Shown here piece by piece: positions 54,901 through 64,000 of a stretch of 64,000 nt of DNA. The stretch is taken from contig NC_030383.2 of NCBI RefSeq assembly GCF_001625215.2, positions 60,936,949 through 61,000,948 of the forward strand, given 5' to 3'. Below the pieces are notes generated by a model. It had not been told where the DNA came from. It saw only the letters and a list, made by a program, of their open reading frames with translations, and did no database searches. How positions within the stretch are numbered: the first letter of the stretch is position 1; every line of letters starts with the position of its first letter. Origin of the DNA: Daucus carota subsp. sativus. Its lineage: Eukaryota > Streptophyta > Magnoliopsida > Apiales > Apiaceae. The translations under genes and the position numbers were made by a program.

Positions 54901-57900
54901 TGCTCTTCCGAACCAATTGCAGAATCTGATGATGGTGTAAGGTACATGGTTTACAATAGATGGGGAAGAGTTGGTATTAAGGGTCAAGATAAATTACATG
55001 GTCCTTATACATCACTGGACTGTGCTATCAAGGAGTTCGAATTAAAGTTCTTTGCCAAGACTAAGAATCAGTGGTCCAGCCGTAAAGACTTTGTTCCTTA
55101 CCCGAAGTGCTACAGATGGCTGGAAATGGATTACACTGAAACAGACAACCAAACAGATGTGAGTTTCTTTTACTTTTATGTATAATTGCTTGATTAGTAT
55201 CTCTACATTTGAGGTACCTAATATCAGTGTTTGTATATTGGTTCAGTTCATGTCACGTTTATATGATTTGATGAAATTATTAGGATTTAGGAGGTATTAG
55301 GTATGCACATCCTCATAAGATGATGAATAAAAAAATTATGGTTCTCACTTTTCGGTTACTATTAAATTTGACTGCTTTTTCTTAATTCTCTTGCATTATG
55401 AAGTTGGTGTTCAATGGTCATGTATGCTAGAGTTTCTTACCTTTTCATTATTTTGGAAAACTTTCCCTTTATATTTGACTCTAAATACTCAAAAAGTGAT
55501 GGGCAATTATTATCAGGTACAAGCAAAGCCTACGTCTTTAACTGACATTCAACCTCGAGAAACTAAGTTGGAAGTCCGTGTAGCGAAGTTCATATCTCTT
55601 ATATGTAATGTCAGCATGATGAAGCAACAGATGATCGAAATAGGTTTGGCTCTTTCTATTACTACTTCACATCATTGCAAGCGTATCAGGTTATTATTTG
55701 TGCAGACATTGCAATTATTACAAATTACAAATTCTATGAGCTGTCACCCTGTTGAATGTCTGAATTGTAAAATATCATATGCTAATCATCTTATGATATT
55801 TACATTGTTTATTATTTTTTTTAGTATGATTTATTGTACTGATTAATTTACTTGCACTGTTTTCAAAAGTCAAAACCATCCATTTATGCCATTGTAGGAT
55901 ACAATGCTGAAAAGTTGCCACTTGGTAAGCTAAGCAGGTCAACGATTTCTGAGGTAGCCTTTCTATGATGCGTTTTTCTTATGATGTATCTTTTTGATGG
56001 TTTTTATGCAATATCTTATCCAAATATCTTTTAGGATAAAATTTAATAGTAATCTGCAAAAATATGAACAATCTATAGTTACTTTAAGAGCCACATACAC
56101 CTCAAGTATATCATGGTAGCAGATCATTAAGACACTTTCATATGCAATGTAGCTTATTACTAGCTACAACATTTAGGTTAGGCTGTATATTTTTTGTTAT
56201 TATGCCAAGTTTAGTTCCTGACGGCATTTAATTTGTTACTTTTGGTTTTGATATATCGGAACATTTAATTTAATTCTGTTAAGAATAAATTCCACAAAGT
56301 AAAGTTACTCATGGCTGCCAGCCCGCCCTAACAATTAATTCTCTTTTTCATGAAATAGATTATAATGTATGTCTATGGGAAATGCACACTCACTAAATTG
56401 TCCATTTTTTCCCCAGGGCTATAAGGTGTTGAGGAAAATTGCTGACGTGATTGGCCAATCAGATAGGAAAAAACTCGAGCAGCTAAGTGGGTAAGAATCA
56501 TTCACCAGAATATGATTTCTCTGATCAACAATTCTTTTACTAAAACGTATCTTGCTACGCACACGCACAAACGCTTCAGAGAGTCAAACATATATCATGA
56601 ATATATATCTAATCTTTATCTGCTTCTCTCCTGAACCTCCTATTGATGATTTCTCACAATTCTTGGCCAATGTTAATATTTCCAGTGACTTTTTGCTGCA
56701 GAGAATTTTACACAGTGATTCCTCACGATTTTGGTTTCAGAAAGATGCGTGAGTTTCTCCTTTCCTCACTTCTACACTTTCTTATTACTAGTTTGGGCAC
56801 ATTTAGATAAACATGGACTTGTACATTTAGATTAACCAAATCTTCTTCAAAAGCTTATAACAAGTTAACAATAGATGTTTATCGTGAACATTCATAATTG
56901 TGGGTTATACAGATAGCAAACAATTTAGTCTATAAACTTGTTGACACTGATAAACTATGTTCACAGGTGAGTTTGTCATCGACAGTCCTCAGAAGTTAAA
57001 ACACAAATTGGAAATGGTAGTTCTTTCTTTTCTCTCTTGATCAGATGCTATATTGCAGAAAGAATTGTCACGTGTCCAATTAAATGTTTGATTACTTCTT
57101 ACAAGATAGGTTGAAGCCCTAGGTGAGATTGTGGTAGCAACAAAGTTGTTGGAGGAAGACATGGGAATGCAGGTGTTGTTTTTCCCCTCTTGATAACGAT
57201 ATATCATTTATTTTACGGTTATGGTCGCTATATTATTTATTTTACGGTTATGGTCGCTATATTATTTATTTTACGGTTATGGTCGCTTTCGGCTTTTTTT
57301 TTTCTTGAACACATTGTCTTTGCATCAGCAGAATAACAGCTATATACTTAGGGTACCAGCCCTTGTTTAAAGTGACTTACAACAACAATATCATGTTTAA
57401 CAATCTGCACTTGCTTATATAATAGGAAGATCCTTTGTATTCTTCGTATCAACGCCTCAATTGTGAACTGCTGCCACTTGATGTTGATTCCAAGGAGTTC
57501 TCCATAGTAAGAGTTACTTCTGTTATCTTGTCATGCAGAAATTTTCAAATATGTTTTGTTATAAGAATAAGTTAGGAATGTGCTTTCTAATTCTTTCTTA
57601 ATCAGTTCAAAGTAAATAAATTTTTTAGTCCTGAATCAGTTTTTCTTGTATAGTTGCTTTAGAGTTTTGGTGTCATACAGGTTTCCAAGTATATGAAGAA
57701 CACTCATGCAAAGACGCATTCGAATTATACAGTGGATATTGTCCAAATATTTCGCGTCTCGAGGGAGGGTGAAGCTGAGCGATTCAAGAAGGTAATGGAG
57801 TACATACTTATGTTTGTGGCATTTCTTGCTTCTGTGGATTCATATTCTGTTGCTTGCAATTGTAGTGTTATTCTGATTATTGTTTAAGATATTGGCTTCC

Positions 57901-59323
57901 TCTTCTTTTCTAAGCAGTTCTCTGGGACGAAAAATAGAATGCTATTGTGGCATGGTTCTCGGCTTACAAACTGGACTGGAATACTGAAACAAGGTATTCC
58001 TATCTCCTTTTCCAGTTATTCATTTCTTATTGAGTGCAGATTTCCTCACTTCAACCTTCCCCACATTAAACACTAGGTCTGCGTATTGCCCCTCCTGAAG
58101 CACCTGTCACTGGATACATGTTTGGGAAGGGTGTCTATTTTGCTGACATGTTCTCTAAAAGTGCAAATTATTGCTGCTCAACCCCTACAGCGACATCTGG
58201 AGTGCTGCTTCTATGTGAGGTGCTCCTTTAAATTTATAAATGTCCTAGCCATGTCAAGTAGTGATAATAAAAGGCCTTTAAGAAATATCTTAAACTTTAA
58301 AAGAATGAGCCGTGTTGAGGAATGACCAATTAACAGGCCATTTAGTTGTCATTTACTCTTAAAGATCTAGTAGAGAGAAATATATTACACCTCCAAAACT
58401 CCTAATATGTAATAAGTACATCATAATTCACAAATGTTGCTTTTTCCAAAGCACTCTATGGATATTATACAAAATCTAAAGTCCTATATTAGCTTCTTAC
58501 AACACATAAAGATTGTATAAACATGACTCTTATCTTGTGTTTATATCACATATACTCCTTTGTTGGAAAAGGTTCTAATTGTGACCGACAGATAATCTTG
58601 TTATGTGAAACAATGGCTTTCTTGTAGATTTATTGTCTTGCCATCTTATTTTGTAGGTTGCACTGGGTGACATGGCTGAGCTACTGAATGCAAAATACGA
58701 CGCAGACAAATTGCCAGTTGGAAAGCTAAGGTTCTCTCTTTAAGTCAAGATTGCTAATCTTCTTTCCATCTCTCTACACAGCATACATTTTCGCGGCCTA
58801 ATTTCTTTTGCAATATCAACGATTCCATAGAGCATATCGAGTTTTGGTTAATTTTTGTCCTTCTTAATGTTTTATATGTACCTGATCTGAAATGCTAAGT
58901 GTAGAGTATGCTTGTCCACCTGATATTGTGTAATCCAAATAATCACGGGAACAACTCTGAAAAGCACACATACATGAGCATTGAGAGATTTCTTTTGCTA
59001 CTATTTTTGTTTCATATCTGATATTCTAACGCAGCACTAAAGGAGTTGGTAAAACTGCCCCGGATCTTTCAGAGGCAGAGACACTTGAGGATGGCGTTGT
59101 TGTTCCACTAGGAAAGCCAAAGCAACATTCAGATGTGCAGGTTCTACCCCTAATACCAATGATTTGTACCCGTGTTAACTTCCAAGTATAATAATTATAG
59201 ATATTAAACAGAATTTAGTTTCTTTTTCAGGCTTCCTTGTTGTACAACGAATATATCGTCTATAATGCAGATCAGATAAGGATGCGCTACGTCATCCATG
59301 TCAATTTCAACTTCATGAGGTAG
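51967..59323 (+). CDS. PARP2: Poly(ADP-ribose) polymerase, PARP2 type, with three SAP motifs
   Basis: Nuclear enzyme that adds poly(ADP-ribose) from NAD+ in response to DNA breaks. Nineteen GT-AG exons: 51967-52204, 52905-53066, 53795-53956, 54267-54394, 54540-54621, 54923-55158, 55517-55643, 55898-55953, 56417-56490, 56702-56748, 56967-57016, 57110-57172, 57426-57506, 57681-57791, 57918-57993, 58077-58219, 58657-58730, 59035-59140 and 59231-59323. The frame is kept throughout, giving 702 aa. Three SAP DNA-binding motifs come from exons 1-3 ([36 protein letters not shown]). Then WGR ([14 protein letters not shown]), the PARP regulatory helical domain and the catalytic domain with the H-Y-E triad: [33 protein letters not shown]. 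Arabidopsis PARP2 (At4g02390) has two SAP motifs and about 637 aa; exons 2 and 3 here are both 162 nt. Confidence 0.95.
52243..52430. repeat. GA-rich microsatellite in PARP2 intron 1
   Basis: Imperfect (GA)n and GGGAGA runs over nearly 190 bp shortly after the donor of intron 1. Confidence 0.9.
52748..52850. repeat. Fragment of a GAGCTCG-rich element in PARP2 intron 1
   Basis: GGGCTCGCTTGAGCCCCAGC, CGAACTCGAGCTTGA and CAGTTACACCCCTA resemble the right half of the element at 15064-15480. Confidence 0.5.
57208..57288. repeat. Tandem repeat in PARP2 intron 12
   Basis: Almost three perfect copies of a 31-bp unit containing TTATTTTACGGTTATGGTCG. Confidence 0.92.
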
Positions 59324-60481
59324 AATATGTCTGTATTATTTATAGCCAAGCAGATCATTGAGTTCTGTTTTGTGCCAGTAAGAGAGGTTGTTTCCTAGAG
59401 CTAGATATGTATATGTAATTACATAATGTTAACTCTTTATATATGTGGAATAAGATGTCAAGGTTTATCTAGCCTTTGTTTCGATGTCCAGATTTTTTTT
59501 TTAAGCTGATTAGTTCCTGCAGACAAATATTAGTAGTGTAAATAACTCGCAAAATGATGTTAGCCTGATACATGATAACTCTGAAAAATGAATAATCTTG
59601 TCAAATTAATTACATATACTCATTTTATTTTCTTTTCCATTTCCAGTCCTGGCACAAATATGTATATATTATTTTCTTTTAATGGGGTTGTAAACGAATC
59701 GAGTCAAATATTTGCTTATCGAGTTTTAGTTTTGCTAAACGAGTCGTTTTTGATCATTAAGGTAAACAAACACTTTTTGTCATCCAAACTTGAGTTCGTT
59801 AAGAACCAAGTTCGTGATAATTTGAGTCGAGTTTGACTTGAGTTGTTCGTGAAAATTCGAAGAGTTCGCAAATTTAATTATCGAGACGAGCGAGAATCGA
59901 ATCGGTCCAAATGAATATTCATGGTCTGACTTCATGTTACTCTTCCCTAAAAATATGTTGGTTTCTGTAGTGTGATGTGAAAGACCAAGATTTAAGGAAC
60001 AGAAGCAAGCAATGATTGAAAATGTACTATACTATTATGCTAACTAAAAACATGCATAATCCATCTTGTTGATTCCTTCTCCACTTTCTGTGGTGCATGT
60101 GACACTCCATTTGTTTTTTCAAACTCAACAGCTGACTGTATATAATTAATTGCTTTCTTTATCTAATCTCAGTCACTGCATTTCACACTAATCCACGTTT
60201 ATGTGTGGATTAGTATGATTCAAAACCACCTGCTCCAGTTGCTTAATAATTATCAATTACTCATTAGAACTGAATGCATCACTGCTCTTGCAGAGATTTT
60301 TCCTGTTTTTCTCTGTGTTCCGTAAAGAAATGAAAAGAAGGGAAATATTTTTTTTAATAAAGAAATGAGAAGGATGAAAAATTTATATCCAAATAATGTG
60401 GTTTTTAAACATAAACTGATGTGATTCTATTTGTTTTGCAATTATAACATTACAAAAGACATTATTATGAAGGGTCCATGT

Positions 60482-60503
60482 TCCTGGCATACGTATGCCA
60501 GGA
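60482..60503. repeat. Perfect 22-bp palindrome
   Basis: The left arm TCCTGGCATAC is followed directly by its exact inverse complement, with no loop. It lies in a short stretch with CTGGCCGTTGGATGCATG, a word type common in degenerate plant transposons. Confidence 0.85.
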
Positions 60504-61271
60504 GCTGTTAACCAACAATCAGTTTACTGGCCGTTGGATGCATGTCTAATGGTCAAAGATTAAAACAAAAGTTTAATATGTCCCGCGCTTTTCTACAACT
60601 GGATAGGTTTTTTCAGTCCGGCGGAAAAAAAACGCTGATCGGACCTCGTCCAACGCTATTTTAACGCTGTTGGATGAATCACGAACTGTGGGTTGGATAA
60701 ACAGTCGCTGACATATATGATTTGAAGTTTCTACTAAAATAGTGATTTTCATGTACTTTCTTTTCCGGTCTAATTTATAAATTTTTTTTGAAATAATTAA
60801 ATTTAAAAAAGTTAAACCTAACCCATCTATTCCGAAAAATATTCTAAAAAAAATACTACATACTCAAAAAGAAAAATTAGCTAACATATTTTTATCAGAT
60901 ATCCAACTATTAGACACAGATCCGTCATATCGATTTCATCAATAAAATTATCTTAAAAATAATTTCATAAAAGATTATTTGAGATACCTATGGCTCAGTA
61001 TTTTAATGTCATTAATAGTACTACAGTGTTAAGCATTGAAAAACATGAAAACATGATGATCTAACTGGATCCAATTTTGAAGTTGATGAGTTGTCCACGC
61101 ATGCATTCACTAGATTTCATCGATGTAACCTTTTCTTTCCATTTCTAGGCATCTCCTACCCTCACTGTATCCTCCTCTGACCACAGTAATTTCAGTCCAC
61201 ACAACATGCACCAAACAAGATGCATCAGATTTGGCATCTCGGCCTTCCCTTCAAATAAAATCAAAGGGAAT

Positions 61272-61360
61272 TGAGAACGGTTGGATAATTCAAACGGTCA
61301 AGAATTTATTCTTTGTCGTTTCAGGTACTGAATTCGATCCCGCTCATCCTGAAAATATTC
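61272..61360 (+). repeat. tRNA-like SINE candidate
   Basis: GGTTGGATAATTCAAACGGTC is A-box-like, with GAATTCGATCCCGCTCATCC (B-box-like) about 50 bp on. Spacing and wording recall the copies at 20045 and 21112. Confidence 0.4.
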
Positions 61361-62218
61361 ATTTACAAGATTATAAGTTATATTTGTTAGAATAAAGAAA
61401 AAATATCATATAAATATAAATTAATTTTGTAAAATAATTTAGAATGAGAAAATAAAAAGTGCTACAAAATGAGCGTTGCACTAAACAATCATTCTATCTA
61501 CTCTCATAATTAGATCAATCATCCAACCCTTTTCTCACTATCTTGTTCACACTTTTAATGTATCTATAAGCACACATGTTGTAGATGCATGCATTTTCTA
61601 TGATTCACTATAAAGCTTCTTCCAAATTTTTTTATGATAAATTTTTATAGAATAATATTTATAATCAATCATAATAAAAGAATCAATATATTTTAAATTC
61701 ACAATCTTCCATAAAAAATATTAAAATATATAATATACCATTTAATTTAAATATCTTTTGAATATATCTTCGTATCAAGATATAAATACCGCTTAGTATT
61801 TGTGACAATAATATTCTAATATATGTCATACAAGAGACCACTTGAACACATTAAATTTGAGTATTTTAACATTCTAATAACTGTCAGTTTGATAATTTAA
61901 ATTTTCAAATACATTTTTATTTTAAAATATTATAATTATATATCATCCCTTTGTAAACAAATTTAATTTTTAAGAAATTTATATAAAATTCGATCAGATC
62001 CGATCCCATCCGAATTATATTTCACAATATAACAAAAAAAATTCAAATGTTAAAAGGAATATATAAAGGTGGGGGCAACAAACAACCAGAAACAAGAGAA
62101 GTTTTGTTGTGTCAACTCATCTCTCCCTGTAATCATTTCATTGCATTTCACCCCATCTATCTTCCCCACCTATACATACACCCATCTTGTATCTATCTAT
62201 CATCGTCTCCGTGTAACC

Positions 62219-64000
62219 ATGGTCGAAACACGGCGCGGCTCGTCGTCGTCGAAGCGCCCGCTCTCATCCCCCTCGTCGTCGTCTCTCCCCACCGGGAAGC
62301 GATCAAAGGTGCCGCCTTTTCGCCGACTTTTTCGGCGGCTTTTTTCTTCGCGCGATTCGGTCGAATTGTGTGTGGATTGGGGTTTGATTGTGTGTGAATT
62401 GTGTTTTTTTGTGTGCAGGCGGTGGAGACGTCGTCGTCGACGAACGAGAATCGGCCGGCGGCGGAGAAAACCCTAGCACCGGCGAAGGAGTCGGGAGGGG
62501 AGTCGAGAGAAGAGAAGGCAGCGGCGGATCGGAAGGAGACGGTTGAGGCGGTGCGAGATGAATCCACTGATGCCAGACTTGAAGGTGAGGTTTCGACAAG
62601 TTTGACCTTTTTAGGTTTAGTGATTGAAGTTTGACTTTCTCTGTGAATTGTGATGTGATTTTAGTTAATTTTCGAATATTTGTTTTTAGAAGCTAAAGAT
62701 AATAGGATTTTGATGGCGGATTTGAGTTTAGTGTTGCATTTTAGTGTTTACGTTTCTTGTTTAAATAAAGTTTTTAATTTTTATCCAGTCGTGATGGTTG
62801 ATTTGAGTTTAGTGATGAATTCTAGGTTTCTTGTTTCAATAAAGATTGAATTTTTATTGCATGTAATGTTTGATTTGAGTTTTTACTGTGAAATATAAGG
62901 TTTCTTGTTTCAATGAAGTTCGACTTTTTCCTGAACTGAGATGGTTAATTTGTGTTTAGTGTTGCATTTTAGGTTTCTTGTTTTAAAAAAGTTTGAATTT
63001 TAATTGAATTGGTTGGTTGATTGGGTTTAGTGTTGAGGTTTGGGTTTCTTGTTTCAGTAAAGTTTGAATTTATATTGAATTTATTTGCTTGATTTTGAAG
63101 TGTTGAATTTTGGGTTTTCTGTTTCACTAAAGTTAGGATTTATATCGTATTGGGATGGTTGATTTGAGTTTATTGTTGCATTCTATGTTTCTAGTTTTAA
63201 AAAGTCTTTGGTTTTTATTAAGTTGGGATGTTGATTAGTGTTTAGATATATTTTAGCTAATTAGCTTACTTTTTGGCTGTGTTAAAAAAGTGAATATTAA
63301 AAAAAAAATTATGATATTGGTTCGAGTTCTGTGAAAAATTTCACGTTTCTTGGTTTCAGGAAGGTTTTTTTTTCCCAATTGAGTTGTGAGATTAATTTCA
63401 GTGTTAAATTTTTAAATAAAGTGTTTTTGAAATTTTTTTTGTGATGTAGATTTAAATTTAGTCGGATTTTAGGTTTTTAAGACGTTTAACTTTTATGAAT
63501 ATATTGATTTAATTCTAATTTTCAATTTTACGATCCCTGTTTAATTTGTTTTGCTCTTTTTTGTATTACAGGTGGTTCTCTGATTGATGATGAGAAGAAT
63601 AAACTTAATGGTCCGGCTTTGAATCGAGGAAAGAAAAGACAGCTTAAATCAAATGTTGGAGTTGCATGGGGAAAACTCCTATCTCAGTGTTCTCAAGTAA
63701 GCATCTTTATTGTTTTCCCTCTATTGGACAAAATGTTTGTTTTGTTTAGATATCTACTTAGCAATCTTTGTTGAGCCAGAAGTAATAATTATTGTGTTTG
63801 AGCTACAATAGAAGGATTTAGAAGTTTGTGATTAGTATGACAATTGTATGAATTAGGGATGTAACTATAGATTTAGAAATGTAGTTGCTAGTAAGTACGG
63901 ATCTCCTATCCTTTAGCTGCTTTAAGCTGCAATTTTATATCTTTTTCATTTTTGTTTTGTGTATTCAATTAATACAATTTATAAGCAGTAGCTACACTTA
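62219..64000 (+). CDS. FHA/AAA-type ATPase family protein, 5' part
   Basis: First three coding exons: 62219-62308, 62419-62584 and 63572-63696; the gene continues beyond the window. The product begins MVETRRGSSSSKRPLS, then a low-complexity Ser/Glu/Ala-rich region ending DARLEG, and in exon 3 the conserved GKKRQLKSNVGVAWGKLLSQ with CSQ. From memory this is the N-terminus of the Arabidopsis At4g02480/At1g02890 group, in which the WGKLLSQCSQ stretch leads into an FHA domain, with a C-terminal AAA ATPase of the MSP1/katanin-like class. Neither domain is reached here. Intron 2 (987 bp) is filled by a degenerate tandem repeat. At4g02480 also lies near PARP2 in Arabidopsis. Confidence 0.85.
62690..63250 (+). 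repeat. Degenerate tandem repeat filling AAA-ATPase intron 2
   Basis: About eight units of 65-75 bp, each carrying GATTTGAGTTTAGTGTTGCA, then AGGTTTCTTGTTTCAATAAA and GTTTGAATTTTTATTG in diverged form. Confidence 0.8.

Larger units (their letters stand above)
59324..62218. other. Intergenic between PARP2 and the AAA ATPase gene
   Basis: No gene. It contains a GAGTCGAGTTT-rich repeat fragment (about 59690-59900), a perfect 22-bp palindrome (60482-60503), a tRNA-like SINE candidate (61272-61360) and very AT-rich stretches. The last 170 bp are a CT/CA-rich leader for the next gene (TATA-like ATATAAA at about 62060). Confidence 0.5.

Noticed and set aside
55391-55846. 151-codon plus-strand frame
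   Set aside because: It overlaps PARP2 exon 7 with its introns; only 55517-55643 in the PARP2 frame is coding.
62690-63250. CRISPR-like array
   Set aside because: Units are contiguous, diverged and without unique spacers, in a plant intron; an ordinary minisatellite.

Overview
The window is eudicot nuclear DNA, most likely from an asterid; I cannot name the species. The basis is GT-AG split genes, AT-rich intergenic DNA full of MITEs (Stowaway, Tourist, hAT and Mutator types), a complete Ty1/copia SIRE-type retrotransposon, and plant-specific families (PMEI-PME pectinesterases, DUF538, HIPP, FBD-type F-box, SAP-domain PARP). Annotation is by reading translations and splice sites; no search was run.

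Layout. 1-12.3 kb: three tandem two-exon pectin methylesterase genes on the plus strand (1062-2847, 5782-7579, 10439-12230) with shared promoters and 3' UTRs, plus the scar of a fourth copy whose body is gone (about 3975-5110). 12.6-18.2 kb: two minus-strand genes, a soluble epoxide hydrolase (316 aa) and ribosomal protein eL18 (187 aa). 19.3-19.7 kb: a DUF538 gene with ACG where ATG is expected. 21.4-24.3 kb: a plus-strand gene joining copia Gag-like repeats to an F-box/FBD protein, split by a 258-bp hAT MITE with a perfect 8-bp target duplication. 25.2-27.3 kb: two unrecognised minus-strand coding segments. 31.8-33.1 kb: a heavy-metal-associated isoprenylated plant protein (HIPP), minus strand. 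35.3-47.3 kb: a 12,018-bp copia/SIRE element with LTRs that look identical, 5-bp TAAGA target duplications, gag, pol and two extra overlapping ORFs. 52.0-59.3 kb: a 19-exon PARP2-type poly(ADP-ribose) polymerase with three SAP motifs. 62.2-64.0 kb: the 5' end of an FHA/AAA-ATPase gene that runs off the window.

The host genes do not form a pathway. PME, epoxide hydrolase, DUF538, PARP2 and the MVETRR-type AAA ATPase occur in the same order as my recollection of Arabidopsis At4g02330-At4g02480, so the window looks like a conserved gene block inflated by transposons. The most unusual items are the Gag-like/F-box fusion broken by a MITE, the young retroelement with extra ORFs and a repeated AAACTCTG word complementary to repeats in its LTR, the exon-duplicated third SAP motif in PARP2, and the PME scar. 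I found no sign of a prokaryotic-type system, CRISPR array or standard tRNA/rRNA gene.
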